Below are positions 1 to 7,493 of a DNA stretch of 57,491 nucleotides, in pieces; position 1 is the first letter of the stretch, and every line of letters starts with the position of its first letter. A program made the position numbers and the translations under genes. The DNA is from an uncultured Peptococcaceae bacterium (GTDB lineage: Bacteria; Bacillota; Peptococcia; Peptococcales; Peptococcaceae), in NCBI GenBank assembly GCA_910585405.1, contig CAJUDO010000021.1:1-57491 (forward strand), written 5' to 3'. Below the pieces are notes generated by a model. It did no database searches and was not told where the DNA came from. It worked only from the letters and a program-made list of their open reading frames with translations.

Positions 1-51
1 GCATGACTGTTAATCATGATGTCACTGGTTCGAGTCCAGTTTGGGGAGCCA
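1..51 (+). tRNA. tRNA-Asn (GTT), 3' part only
   Basis: The window opens inside a tRNA gene. The anticodon arm is visible as stem CATGA / TCATG around the loop CTGTTAA, giving anticodon GTT for Asn. It is followed by a normal T arm (ACTGG-TTCGAGT-CCAGT), the 3' acceptor strand and an encoded CCA ending at 51. The 5' half lies outside the window. Confidence 0.9.
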
Positions 52-66
52 TTTTTTTATTCTTTT

Positions 67-151
67 GGAGGGGTTCCCGAGCGGCCAAAGGGGACGGACT
101 GTAAATCCGTTGGCTCCGCCTTCGAAGGTTCGAATCCTTCTCCCTCCACCA
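67..151 (+). tRNA. tRNA-Tyr (GTA)
   Basis: A complete class II tRNA of about 85 nt. The acceptor stem GGAGGGG pairs with the CCCTCC-A 3' end, the anticodon loop reads CTGTAAA (anticodon GTA), there is a long variable arm, the T loop is TTCGAAT, and CCA is encoded. It lies 15 nt after tRNA-Asn, so the two are probably cotranscribed. Confidence 0.95.
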
Positions 152-154
152 AAC

Positions 155-205
155 AAGAACCGCAATTTCGATACAATGTGTATCAAAATTGCGGTTCTTA
201 CTTTT
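155..205 (+). terminator. Rho-independent terminator of the tRNA cluster
   Basis: An inverted repeat of about 20 bp per arm (AAGAACCGCAATTT at 155-168, complement ending at 199) lies directly after tRNA-Tyr and is followed by a short T-rich stretch. Confidence 0.75.
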
Positions 206-234
206 GTCTGGAAATGCTGTATACATAGCAATTT

Positions 235-813
235 TTAAAGTTTTCGGAACAGCTCGTTGATGTGCTGGCCTGCGGCTTCATTGTCCCGTGCGTACTGTGC
301 TGCCTGTCGCTTCTCCGCTTCTATGCGCTGTGCTTCTTCCTGTGCCCGCCGACGTAGAACATCCTGATAATTTTGTCTCAGTGTTTGCAGATTCGACATC
401 GCTTGGGTCAGCTCGAGATTGTCATCGTAGGTCGTCACACGAACGCCGAGGCTCTTTTCCTGTGAGTCTGCAATTTGATTTTCCGAGTCAAACAGCAGGG
501 AATCAATCCCATAAGAGATGAAAACACTGATGGCATCGTCAGTGTAGTATTTTGCCTTAAACAGTTGCATCTGACGTCCGTCTGGCAATTCACAGACGAG
601 CTCTCCTGGATGGTCTTGAAATTTGAAAAAACCCTTCTTCGGAGACGTCTTAGAGACGATTCGGACAAAGATTTCCGACTGCATAATCGGTGAGTCTTCG
701 TATCCGCACATCTTCCCTACCGAGATAATCTGTCCCGGCCAGAATTCCCGCTGAAAGGCACTGTACTCATGATCTGGGATAAATAGTCCCGGAAAAAAAT
801 CAATACTCCACAT
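235..813 (-). CDS. Hypothetical protein with C-terminal coiled coil
   Basis: A 192-residue protein with no signal peptide or membrane segment, so probably cytoplasmic. I do not recognise the family. Residues 1-125 look like a folded mixed domain. Residues about 130-185 are rich in Glu, Gln, Arg and Ala with heptad-like spacing and should form a coiled coil. The start is supported by AAAGGGAGAG about 8 nt upstream on the minus strand. It is convergent with the tRNA cluster and transcribed alone; nothing in its neighbours suggests a function. Confidence 0.7.
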   Translation of the reverse strand: MWSIDFFPGLFIPDHEYSAFQREFWPGQIISVGKMCGYEDSPIMQSEIFVRIVSKTSPKKGFFKFQDHPGELVCELPDGRQMQLFKAKYYTDDAISVFISYGIDSLLFDSENQIADSQEKSLGVRVTTYDDNLELTQAMSNLQTLRQNYQDVLRRRAQEEAQRIEAEKRQAAQYARDNEAAGQHINELFRKL

Positions 814-1077
814 ACTTCCACTCTCCCTTTATCATCAGTATAAATGATTTTTCCAGCAAAAACAATCATTGATTGTGGTAATGGCTGTCCCTGCAGGACA
901 TTTTTTATTCCGAATCACCACTGTCTTGTTTTTGCGCTTTTTCGATAGAAAAGATACTACAACTCCTATTTATCTCCAATTTTTGTACGCTAGCTCATAA
1001 AAGAGCTCTCTATTGGATGTTCGGTTTGGGGGAGCCTATGAATATAAGATTTTTAGAGAGTTTTTTTAATTTTCTAT
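814..1077. other. Non-coding interval
   Basis: About 260 bp between the start of the 235-813 gene and the hairpin behind agr locus 1. It must contain the minus-strand promoter of the 235-813 gene. No convincing ORF or RNA gene is visible. Confidence 0.4.
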
Positions 1078-1132
1078 AAACGATAAGGAGCCCAGTAACT
1101 GCTTTCGCGGTCTTCTGAGCTCCTTATCGTTT
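1078..1132. terminator. Hairpin behind agr locus 1
   Basis: A perfect 14-bp inverted repeat (AAACGATAAGGAGC at 1078-1091, complement at 1119-1132) lies just downstream of agrD. The T tract is better on the plus strand than on the minus strand, so its strength as an agr terminator is uncertain. Confidence 0.6.
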
Positions 1133-1141
1133 GTAAGGTTA

Positions 1142-1282
1142 TTATCTGTTTTTTAATAATTGTGCCGGAACTTTAGGCTGATAAAATGGTCCACTACAAG
1201 CAAAATTGGCGGATACCTGTCCGATGAATAAAGCGGCGGATAAAAGCATGGTGCTGTGACGGGTGATAAATTTTTTTAGCAT
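1142..1282 (-). CDS. agrD: AgrD-type cyclic autoinducer prepeptide (locus 1)
   Basis: A 46-residue peptide with the AgrD plan. It has a basic amphipathic N-terminus (MLKKFITRHS), a hydrophobic helix, the junction GQVSAN, a short cysteine-containing core and the C-terminal tail YQPKVPAQ. In Agr systems AgrB cuts the tail and forms a thiolactone between Cys and the new C-terminus. The likely five-residue ring here is CSGPF, ending just before YQPK; this is inferred by comparison with clostridial AgrD peptides. The start overlaps the end of agrB by 7 bp, so the two are probably coupled in translation. It is the last gene of the operon. Confidence 0.85.
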   Translation of the reverse strand: MLKKFITRHSTMLLSAALFIGQVSANFACSGPFYQPKVPAQLLKNR

Positions 1283-1857
1283 AGTTCTCTTCTCCTTTGT
1301 TCTTTTCCTAACAGTAATGATATAGCGGCGCAAAATGCACCTAATATAATCGCAAGGGTAAGCTGTACAGACAAAAAACTGATGAATAGACTGCATATCG
1401 CTATGAAAACGATTGCCTGTAAGCTTTTTTTGCGAAAATATACAAGTTCGCCTTTTTGAAAAGGCCGATTGGCGTGATCGATGGGTGCTGTTTTCCAAAC
1501 AATTAGCAATATGGATATGCCCATACCAACTGCCAAGTATTTCTCCAGTTGTGTTGACAAACAAGTAAGTAACACCATGGAGCTCCAATAGATTCCGATG
1601 CTTAACAACAAACAACCTCTATGTGTGCGGGCATGAAAACCACCTGCAGTATAACGAAGCGGCAAAAAGCCAAGATAATAAAAAAGTGTGATCGCAAAAC
1701 AATCCATACTGACCGCCAGGAAGAAGATCAAGCCATATACTAAGCATTGGAAGAACAGGGTTTGCACACAATATTGATAGAGCTCCACTTCCTCTTTTTG
1801 AATCTTCTGTTCTTCCAGTAAAATTTTTAAAAACTGGTTTGTCCACTTCATAATCAT
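1276..1857 (-). CDS. agrB: AgrB-like accessory gene regulator protease (locus 1)
   Basis: A 193-residue polytopic membrane protein. It has the AgrB signature RYTAGGFHARTHRGC with predicted catalytic His75 and Cys82. AgrB is the membrane cysteine endopeptidase that removes the C-terminal tail of AgrD and helps form the cyclic signal. Several hydrophobic segments follow the active-site region. Its ATG overlaps the agrC stop codon by 4 nt; a second in-frame ATG two codons later is an alternative start. It is followed by agrD with a 7-bp overlap. Confidence 0.92.
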   Translation of the reverse strand: MIMKWTNQFLKILLEEQKIQKEEVELYQYCVQTLFFQCLVYGLIFFLAVSMDCFAITLFYYLGFLPLRYTAGGFHARTHRGCLLLSIGIYWSSMVLLTCLSTQLEKYLAVGMGISILLIVWKTAPIDHANRPFQKGELVYFRKKSLQAIVFIAICSLFISFLSVQLTLAIILGAFCAAISLLLGKEQRRRELC

Positions 1858-3173
1858 CTTGCCACCTCATTTTCCAGTACAATATTTAAAATAAACTGCT
1901 GTTCGCTGCAGCGAATATCAAAGGTACCGCGATATTTATCGACAATGGTTTTCATGTTGGTAATGCCTAAACCATGCAGTTCTTCGTTTGGCTTGCTGGT
2001 GGTGATACTTTGATTAGAAATAGGGACTTTTTCTTTTACAGGATTTTTGATTACAATATGCAGAATATTTTCCTGCAATTTCATGGTAAGCCATATTTTT
2101 TTCCGTTCGGGCTCAGGCACTTTGACAGTGGCCTCGATGGCGTTATCCAGAGCATTTCCCAGCAAAAGGGCCAGGTCGATGGTCTTGATTGCCAGTGTTC
2201 CATATAGTGCTACTGCCGGAATGATGTTGATTTGCTGCCGGTTGGCCTCGTGTATTTTAGCGGAAAGCACCGTATCCAAGACAATATTTTCTGTGTATTC
2301 GATGAGATCGTCACCGACTGTATTTAACATAGATTGCAACTGGTCCAAGGCCTGCTGCGTTTTGTTTTGCTGAATATAGCTTTGCAAAATCAGCAGAAAA
2401 TTTTTGGTATCATGTACTTGCTTTTTGATGGTGCTGTTTTTTTCCACCAACTCCGCATAATGTTTTTCCTGACTATTTAATTGCTGCTCTGCAAACTCAG
2501 CTTGCAATTTCGCAGCCTGTAAATGGTGCATTTCATTCAAAATACGGAAAATAATTAAGTTTGATAAAATTAACAACACGCTGGTAAGCAGAAAACGATT
2601 CAAGGAATCAATATTTTGGCTTTCCAAAATTAAATAATATTGTTGAATTAAAATAATCACAGTGATTGACGGGTAAAGTAGAAATGCAAAGTACCACTTA
2701 CGTTCTAACGTTGCCAATATTTGCTCATGTCTATGTTTCATATAATAGAATAGCAGAAAGTAAAAAATCATTACTATTAATTTTGATAGCATTAAACCGA
2801 TTGCATAATCTTGTAGGCGGTTGTTGCCTGTTGCATAGATTTCTCCTGCTGAGAACATTAAAAAACCATGTACACCGTATTCGACGATTACATCAATCGC
2901 CCAGAAAAAAAGTGTCATAAATATTTTGGACAAAAAAGCACCGTGATAACAAAACGTGATTGTTAGATAACAAAGCAATGAACATGCAGTTTTCATCCAG
3001 GCTTCCGGTAAATAGTAAGATCCGGCTAATTTACAAGTGAAAATCAGTATAAAGATAATGCTTGCTAATTTTTTTGGCACGCGCCATCCACTAAAAAAAA
3101 CTTGAAAAAATAGATATGCCAGTAGTATTTCAAAGAAAACGCCGATTGTATCTAAAATAAATTTTGGATCCAT
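1854..3173 (-). CDS. agrC: AgrC-like sensor histidine kinase (locus 1)
   Basis: A 439-residue quorum-sensing kinase. Residues 1-210 hold about six membrane segments, the expected sensor for the cyclic peptide. A coiled linker covers 215-250. The phosphoacceptor motif is KQVHDTKN with His254. A GHKL ATPase domain follows, with N-box residues around 340-347 (GNALDNAIEA) and a glycine-rich lid HGLGITN at 400-406. This layout is that of HPK10/AgrC kinases. Its start lies 2 nt after the stop of the response regulator, and its end overlaps agrB by 4 nt, so the operon is tightly coupled. Confidence 0.92.
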   Translation of the reverse strand: MDPKFILDTIGVFFEILLAYLFFQVFFSGWRVPKKLASIIFILIFTCKLAGSYYLPEAWMKTACSLLCYLTITFCYHGAFLSKIFMTLFFWAIDVIVEYGVHGFLMFSAGEIYATGNNRLQDYAIGLMLSKLIVMIFYFLLFYYMKHRHEQILATLERKWYFAFLLYPSITVIILIQQYYLILESQNIDSLNRFLLTSVLLILSNLIIFRILNEMHHLQAAKLQAEFAEQQLNSQEKHYAELVEKNSTIKKQVHDTKNFLLILQSYIQQNKTQQALDQLQSMLNTVGDDLIEYTENIVLDTVLSAKIHEANRQQINIIPAVALYGTLAIKTIDLALLLGNALDNAIEATVKVPEPERKKIWLTMKLQENILHIVIKNPVKEKVPISNQSITTSKPNEELHGLGITNMKTIVDKYRGTFDIRCSEQQFILNIVLENEVAR

Positions 3174-3175
3174 CG

Positions 3176-3889
3176 TTATACCTCAAAAAAATAGCGATGA
3201 TATTGTTCCTGTGCATGTTTTTTGCATCGTCTGCTGACAGGCAGCGTGAGCAATTCCTTGGAGCCGGCGTATCCCAGTTGTACCACCTCATCTTGAAATT
3301 TTTTAATATAACGGCAGTTTACCAAAAAGCTTTTGTGAATCCGTACAAAAAAGTGTTCCGCAAGGTAGGTCTCCTGCTCGCTGATTTTACCATACATTTC
3401 AAAAGCCTTGCCATTTTTGTGGTGGACGATCAGCTTTCGTTTATTGGATTCAATGTAGACGATATCCTTCATCTCCACTTCAATTATTTCTCTGTTTTGC
3501 GGAATTTGAAAAATATCATGTGCGGAACGATACTGCGCTACACAGCGTTGGAATTCTTCCTGAAAAAGTTGTGAATCCAAAGGCTTTAACAAAAATTGAA
3601 AGGTGTGTAAATGCAGCGCTGAGGTAATATATTTTGTGTAGCCGGAAATAAAGATTAAAATAATGTCAGACAGCTGATTTTGCAGGATCTGTGCAACTTC
3701 CAGACCGGTCAACTCTCCTTCCAGTTCAATATCCAGAAAGACCAGGTCAAAGGATAGGTTGCTTTGCAGCATAGCCTCGCCGGAGGTGAAGGTATGAAGT
3801 TGGACCGTAATTCCTGTTTGTTGCTTTTGGAGTTCTTCTGTCAGTTCCTCGCGGATGACAGGGTTGTCCTCACAAATTCCAATGAGCAT
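3176..3889 (-). CDS. agrA: AgrA-like LytTR response regulator (locus 1)
   Basis: A 237-residue response regulator. The N-terminal receiver domain has the acidic pair Glu7/Asp8, phosphoacceptor Asp53 (FLDIE) and the conserved Lys in FLLKPLD near 102. Residues about 133-235 form a LytTR DNA-binding domain (IVYIES, KSFLVN, LPVSRR). It is the probable partner of the adjacent AgrC. Unusually for Agr, it is the first gene of the operon, giving order A-C-B-D. A promoter lies about 25-55 bp upstream, and AGGAGGG is the ribosome binding site. Confidence 0.92.
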   Translation of the reverse strand: MLIGICEDNPVIREELTEELQKQQTGITVQLHTFTSGEAMLQSNLSFDLVFLDIELEGELTGLEVAQILQNQLSDIILIFISGYTKYITSALHLHTFQFLLKPLDSQLFQEEFQRCVAQYRSAHDIFQIPQNREIIEVEMKDIVYIESNKRKLIVHHKNGKAFEMYGKISEQETYLAEHFFVRIHKSFLVNCRYIKKFQDEVVQLGYAGSKELLTLPVSRRCKKHAQEQYHRYFFEV

Positions 3890-3914
3890 TTGTATCCCTC
3901 CTTAGTTGAATCTT

Positions 3915-3943
3915 AGTATAGAGAATTCTGAAGAAAGAATCAA
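3915..3943 (-). promoter_or_regulatory. Predicted sigma-A promoter of agr locus 1
   Basis: On the minus strand TTGATT, 17 bp, TATACT, placed about 25 bp before agrA. I saw no clear LytTR direct repeats upstream. Confidence 0.7.
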
Positions 3944-3949
3944 CAAAAA

Positions 3950-3985
3950 CGTAAAAATAACCGGAAAAAATGTATTTTCCGGTTA
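3950..3985 (-). terminator. Terminator of the 3999-4526 gene
   Basis: An inverted repeat with arms TAACCGGAAAA (3958-3968) and complement (3975-3985) and a six-base loop is followed on the minus strand by TTATTTTTACG. It separates the upstream gene from the agr promoter. Confidence 0.75.
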
Positions 3986-3998
3986 CAATATTTTACAA

Positions 3999-4526
3999 TC
4001 AGATTAGATAATAAAAAATTCCCTTTCCCGTATTGCGCAAGATAATTAAATCGGACTCGATTTCCAGCAGAAATGCACTTTTTTCTGTTGCATAAGAATA
4101 ACGTCCGATACAGCGTTGTTTACACAATGACAAAATTTCTGCGATGACTTCCCCTTTTTTGCGATATTTTTGTTTTTGCTCCGTTTTCCACACGACAATT
4201 TTCTGCAAATTTTCTCTGGATAATTTTACGTATTGTGCTTCTTTATCGATATAGGCGTTTAGCTCTTTTTTATTGATCGCACAAAGCGTCAGTACTTGGT
4301 CAAATACGGCAGTGTAAGCTTCATAGGCAAATCCAAATTCTATATAGCTGATGACTTTGGCCAGCAATTGTGTGCGTAGAAAGAAATCCGGACATTTGCG
4401 GTCGTTTTCCAAGATGTTCATTTTCAGCTCTTGGATGATGGATTGTTCAATGGCACGATCATCTACCGCATATAGCTGTATTTTTTTATAGTTCTCTACG
4501 GCCTCTCTGAGCACCACGGCATTCAT
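3999..4526 (-). CDS. Hypothetical protein
   Basis: A 175-residue protein, probably cytoplasmic and largely helical, with no signal peptide, membrane segment or familiar motif. A start with GGAGGTGAG about 7 nt upstream is well supported. It lies between agr locus 1 and a divergently transcribed HTH gene at 4641, with a shared 114-bp promoter region. A regulatory link to that HTH protein is possible but is only inferred from the divergent arrangement. It has its own terminator. Confidence 0.65.
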   Translation of the reverse strand: MNAVVLREAVENYKKIQLYAVDDRAIEQSIIQELKMNILENDRKCPDFFLRTQLLAKVISYIEFGFAYEAYTAVFDQVLTLCAINKKELNAYIDKEAQYVKLSRENLQKIVVWKTEQKQKYRKKGEVIAEILSLCKQRCIGRYSYATEKSAFLLEIESDLIILRNTGKGIFYYLI

Positions 4527-4640
4527 TCGTTTCTCACCTCCAATGATTAAAGAATAAACATTGTATGTATATTTTATAACATTTTAAGCCATAATTCGAT
4601 ATAGAAAAAACTCTTACAATAATAATAAGGAGGTTTTTCT

Positions 4641-4874
4641 ATGAATACTGAAAAATACAAGGAACAATTTATCGAACTAGGTTTAGCTATAAAACATTAC
4701 CGCATTAGAAAGGGCTTAACGCAGGAACAATTAGCTGAAAAAATTCATATCTCACCACAGCAGATCAGTAGGATTGAGTCTCCAAAATCTCAAAATAGTA
4801 CAACGCTGTACACATTATTTTTGATTGCTGATGCGCTGGAAGTTGAAGTAGCTCAGCTATTCAGCTACCGTTAG
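4641..4874 (+). CDS. Small XRE-family (Cro/CI type) HTH regulator
   Basis: A 77-residue protein made almost entirely of an HTH_3 domain. The helices are GLAIKHYRIRKGLTQEQLAEKI, then ISPQQISRIE as the recognition helix, then the final helices up to VEVAQLF. Such single-domain regulators bind operators as dimers. The ribosome binding site AAGGAGG is 6 nt before ATG. It is divergent from the hypothetical gene at 3999-4526 and lies upstream of the UviA-like sigma gene, but an intervening terminator argues against cotranscription. Confidence 0.88.
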   Translation: MNTEKYKEQFIELGLAIKHYRIRKGLTQEQLAEKIHISPQQISRIESPKSQNSTTLYTLFLIADALEVEVAQLFSYR

Positions 4875-4893
4875 GGATTGATATATAATTTGT

Positions 4894-4939
4894 AAAAGGA
4901 GTTATTCTAAGAGGATATTCTTAGGATAACTCCTTTTTG
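4894..4939 (+). terminator. Terminator after the HTH gene
   Basis: A nearly perfect inverted repeat (AAAAGGAGTTATTCTAAG at 4894-4911 against its complement at 4920-4937, with one mismatch) ends in a T-rich 3' arm. It lies about 20 bp after the HTH stop codon. Confidence 0.85.
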
Positions 4940-5132
4940 ATTATAAAATATTATAAAAGGGTGCATAGAAGAATTCAGCAAAAGTGTCATAAAAAACAAG
5001 AAAGCTGTATTATCAGGTTTTTGTGTGGAACGGTTATGACAATTTTGCAGTTCGTTTTTACAAAAATATAGTTCTTTTTTAAGATTGCTCGTATACTCTT
5101 GCGTGTGAGAGCAATTGTGTTTCATTTTGTGG

Positions 5133-5160
5133 TTTACAAATCTTAATCTTTTTTCTTTTT
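5133..5160 (+). promoter_or_regulatory. Candidate alternative-sigma promoter of the sigma factor gene
   Basis: TTTACA (5133-5138), 16 bp, CTTTTT (5155-5160). It matches eight other sites in this window before UviB and family A or related genes. The predicted transcript start near 5167 is about 27 nt before ATG 5194. A 7-bp inverted repeat (ATTGCTC 5084-5090, GAGCAAT 5109-5115) lies just upstream and may be an operator. The pattern suggests that the sigma factor activates its own gene. Confidence 0.7.
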
Positions 5161-5249
5161 AACTTTAAAAAGAAAAAAGGGCGGGATTTTACCATGGAAC
5201 AAGACAAAATTGCTACATTGCGCAAGCTGCTGCTGGGTCAGAAGAAGCA

Positions 5250-5720
5250 TTGCTGCAATTGTTGGAATGTTTTACTCCTTTACTCAGAAAATACGCGCGT
5301 AAATTTGAATATGAAGATACCTTTGCGGAATTACAGTTATATTTGATTCAACTTATCAAAAACTTTCCGCTCATTGCAGATGATTGGAACGATGGTCAAA
5401 TTGTCAATTACATTGCGAAAGCAATTTATACGTATTACATTAAGTTATCCAAACACAATAGCTTTCGAGAGAATTATTTGTTGGAATTTAATCCAGAGAT
5501 TATGGACAGAGCAGCGCGCAATATCGGTACAGAACAAAGAATGATGTTGCAGGAAGCCTTTACCCAATTAAGCAGCTGGCAAAAAACAGTGTTAGTAATG
5601 CATTATCTGCAAGGCTATTCTATTCAGGAAATTGCCAAAATCTATGGGAAATCAAGACAAGCAGTTAACAAAGTGAAAGTACAAGCACTCGACATTTTAC
5701 AAAAACAACTAAAGCATTAA
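5250..5720 (+). CDS. UviA/TcdR-like alternative RNA polymerase sigma factor, N-terminus disrupted
   Basis: The open frame from TTG 5250 encodes 156 residues. The N-terminal part (SEEALLQLLECFTPLLRKYARKF, read from just upstream) resembles region 2 of the small toxin/bacteriocin sigma factors TcdR, BotR and UviA. The C-terminal part is a sigma region 4 HTH (LSSWQKTVLVMHY, then GYSIQEIAKIYGKSRQAVNKVK). TTG 5250 has no good ribosome binding site. An ATG at 5194 behind a G-rich site and a matching promoter opens with MEQDKIATLRKLLLG, a plausible natural N-terminus, but it lies in another frame. One extra G at 5235-5237 would join the two frames. So the product may be truncated, made by frameshifting, or inactive. 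A UviB gene lies convergently downstream. Confidence 0.75.
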   Translation: MLQLLECFTPLLRKYARKFEYEDTFAELQLYLIQLIKNFPLIADDWNDGQIVNYIAKAIYTYYIKLSKHNSFRENYLLEFNPEIMDRAARNIGTEQRMMLQEAFTQLSSWQKTVLVMHYLQGYSIQEIAKIYGKSRQAVNKVKVQALDILQKQLKH

Positions 5721-5832
5721 AAAGAATAAAGAATCTCTCACCTAAGCTGTCAAGGGACAGTGACAGATTTGTTAGCTCAATATTAAAATCAGATTGTTCA
5801 TTTATTTCCTTTGGTTGTCTTTATATAAGCAG

Positions 5833-5866
5833 TTTGAGGGTCGTTCTGTATAGGATGACCCTCAAA
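5833..5866. terminator. Bidirectional terminator between sigma gene and uviB
   Basis: A perfect 10-bp inverted repeat TTTGAGGGTC / GACCCTCAAA with a 14-base loop lies between two convergent genes. Confidence 0.7.
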
Positions 5867-5906
5867 GTATTACTTTAATATGCATTGTTTTCACAAAACA
5901 AATTGG

Positions 5907-6125
5907 CTATGTTTTTGTAATTACATTTTGCAAATTGTCACGAATCTCAACCAAATCTTCTTTGATGGATTCTAATGTATCCAGTTTTTCTGTGAGTGCC
6001 AGAATAATTTCTTGGAAATTCTGTTCACGTTGGCTGTTCTCCTTGAGCACGTAAAATAACAGCGCTACAAAGAGTACTGCCCACAGACCTTGGCTGGCGG
6101 CTAATTGCAATACATCCGGTTCCAT
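5907..6125 (-). CDS. UviB/BhlA-family holin-like protein (copy 1)
   Basis: A 72-residue protein with the UviB/BhlA pattern: LQLAASQGLWAVLFVALLFYVLKENSQRE followed by a charged helical tail with LTEKLDTLESI. There is one membrane segment at about residues 12-30. BhlA is a holin-like bacteriocin protein, and UviB accompanies the UviA sigma factor in Clostridium perfringens. I chose ATG 6125, 8 nt after AGAGAGGTG; an in-frame GTG at 6134 overlaps that site. A TTTACA-N16-CTTTTT promoter lies 50-75 bp upstream, which ties it to the neighbouring sigma factor. A second copy is at 29551-29769. Confidence 0.88.
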   Translation of the reverse strand: MEPDVLQLAASQGLWAVLFVALLFYVLKENSQREQNFQEIILALTEKLDTLESIKEDLVEIRDNLQNVITKT

Positions 6126-6171
6126 GGCGAACACCTCTCTTTCTTTTTAGGATACAGGTACCTCAAAAGTA

Positions 6172-6199
6172 AAAAAGATTATTTATGGAGAAATGTAAA
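6172..6199 (-). promoter_or_regulatory. Candidate alternative-sigma promoter of uviB copy 1
   Basis: On the minus strand TTTACA (6194-6199), 16 bp, CTTTTT (6172-6177). The 8-bp palindrome AGGTACCT (6156-6163) lies just downstream of the -10 element. Confidence 0.7.
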
Positions 6200-6545
6200 G
6201 AGGGTTCAAGTAAATATCTATACATTTTTTTGAATGGAATATCAAAAATTGTTTTATAAAAGAAAACATGACAATGGGACTACGAATATGGGGATATGGA
6301 ATCGTAAACAACACTCTGGAAATGTGTTGCGCAGAATCTTACCGCTTGGAACATTTTTACTGCAGTTTGCTTGTAAATGGATAGTAGTATGGTATAATGT
6401 CTTCTAAGTTTATATGCCTATGCTGTAAGCTCAGGATAGTTAAGGAGAAAATAAAGGGGATGGACCGTGATAAATAAAAACAGGGATGCTGAAATTCAGC
6501 TTATTATAGTGTTTTAGTCTAAAAATGGTCAATTCATGTAAATAA
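6200..6545. other. Non-coding interval
   Basis: About 345 bp without a supported gene. A possible sigma-A promoter (TTGTAA-N16-TATAAT near 6372-6399) reads rightward into a region with only a five-codon ORF behind a purine-rich site near 6460. No RNA family is recognised. Confidence 0.3.
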
Positions 6546-6576
6546 GTCATGCTAGCCAGATCGTGACTAGCATGAC
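6546..6576 (-). terminator. Probable terminator of family A gene 1
   Basis: A perfect 10-bp inverted repeat GTCATGCTAG / CTAGCATGAC with an 11-base loop lies 60 bp after the stop codon. The T tract is weak. Confidence 0.5.
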
Positions 6577-6636
6577 GATTGCAAGACTTTTTTACAGTTC
6601 CTTTTCGCTGCTGTTTAATTTTGAAATTTTTGCGGC

Positions 6637-7383
6637 TTAAGAAATTGGTTTAACTTTATACGGTTCATGTTCTTTGTCAAATGTCGCTGTAGCAACATCA
6701 GCAACATATCCACCTTCCATTACGTTTAACGAGTCATTTTTTGCATAAGTATTGTCTGGAGTTCCATTATCCTTTTTGCCATGTTGTGTAGTAGTGTTGC
6801 TATTTGTCATAGCGACTACAGTGCCACTGGCTGTTTTCATTTTTGTCTGGGTCCATTTTGCTTGACTGAAGTAACAAGGAGCAGGCAGTGTATATTCTCC
6901 GGCACTGTTTTTATTAAGAGCTAAGCACATTTCTCGGTTAATTGTGCAGCCTTGGGACATACTTGCATAAGCAGCGGGCTCTAAGAACACGTCCAAAGAT
7001 GCTACTAAGGTACCACTGGAATTGTAACACCGGGTTACCAAATAACCATTTTGGAAAAAAGATTTTAAAGTAAACAATCTGGACTCATAGGTGTCTCCGA
7101 TGTTAAATGTCTTGGAAGAAGTGAACCATTGAGTAGATTGTGTATTCTTATAGCTATAAAAAAACAATCTATACGACCCATTTCTATACATAATTCCAAT
7201 GTCTAATCCATAAGAAGAGCCTTTATAAAAGCCATGGAAGAATTCTGGAAATGCGCCATTGTAGCCACTGTTGACAGGGCTATTTTCTCTGCAGTAGCAA
7301 GTAACTGGTAAATAAATCTTACTTTCAACTTCTACAAAATTTGTTCCTATTGATTTGCGATATACGGTATGAATACCACTCAT
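6637..7383 (-). CDS. Family A protein 1: beta-rich protein without signal peptide, function unknown
   Basis: A 248-residue protein starting MSGIHTVYRKS with no signal peptide or membrane segment. It is rich in Tyr, Phe, Thr, Ser and Asn with alternating strands, suggesting an all-beta fold such as a jelly roll. Motifs shared with the copies at 9246 and 17154 are (V/A)FPEFF (44-49 here), LDIGI (60-64) and NREMCLAL (149-156), plus GGYVAD near the C-terminus. I recognise no named family. It is divergent from the secreted WG-repeat gene at 7494 with 110 bp between start codons. A TTTACA-N16-CTTTCT promoter and a 20-bp palindrome precede it. The lack of a signal, together with UviB genes nearby, suggests holin-assisted release; that is inference. 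Confidence 0.75.
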   Translation of the reverse strand: MSGIHTVYRKSIGTNFVEVESKIYLPVTCYCRENSPVNSGYNGAFPEFFHGFYKGSSYGLDIGIMYRNGSYRLFFYSYKNTQSTQWFTSSKTFNIGDTYESRLFTLKSFFQNGYLVTRCYNSSGTLVASLDVFLEPAAYASMSQGCTINREMCLALNKNSAGEYTLPAPCYFSQAKWTQTKMKTASGTVVAMTNSNTTTQHGKKDNGTPDNTYAKNDSLNVMEGGYVADVATATFDKEHEPYKVKPIS

Positions 7384-7417
7384 TAAAAAAACCCCTTTTC
7401 GTTAATTTTGATTTGTT

Positions 7418-7437
7418 TTACTTGGTCGACTAAGTAA
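7418..7437. promoter_or_regulatory. Palindrome in the 5' leader of family A gene 1
   Basis: TTACTTGGTCGACTAAGTAA, 18 of 20 positions symmetric. It lies just after the predicted transcript start of the 6637-7383 gene. It could be a repressor site or a 5' mRNA hairpin. An identical copy is at 10042-10061. Confidence 0.6.
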
Positions 7438-7447
7438 TGCAATCAAT

Positions 7448-7475
7448 AGAAAGAAAATTTATCACATTTTGTAAA
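7448..7475 (-). promoter_or_regulatory. Candidate alternative-sigma promoter of family A gene 1
   Basis: On the minus strand TTTACA (7470-7475), 16 bp, CTTTCT (7448-7453). Confidence 0.7.
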
Positions 7476-7493
7476 CCTAAAGGAGAGATTTTT

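Noticed and set aside
4907..5125. Minus-strand ORF of 72 codons between the HTH gene and the sigma gene
   Set aside because: It overlaps the terminator at 4894-4939, lacks a convincing ribosome binding site and shows no recognisable protein pattern.
6459..6476. Five-codon ORF behind a purine-rich site
   Set aside because: It is too short to support as a gene, has no conserved copy elsewhere in the window and no downstream gene in the same direction for it to regulate.
7448..7475. Reading the cargo promoters as TTTACA with a TCTATT or TATATT -10 at 19-20 bp, i.e. MerR-like spacing
   Set aside because: CTTTNT at 16-17 bp is conserved in all nine sites, including the sigma and uviB genes, and the dyads lie downstream of the -10, not between the boxes.
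7437..7493. N-terminal extension of the WG gene, and the similar one at 12217-12306
   Set aside because: The extensions translate the divergent promoter region. The downstream ATGs have strong ribosome binding sites and start clean signal peptides.
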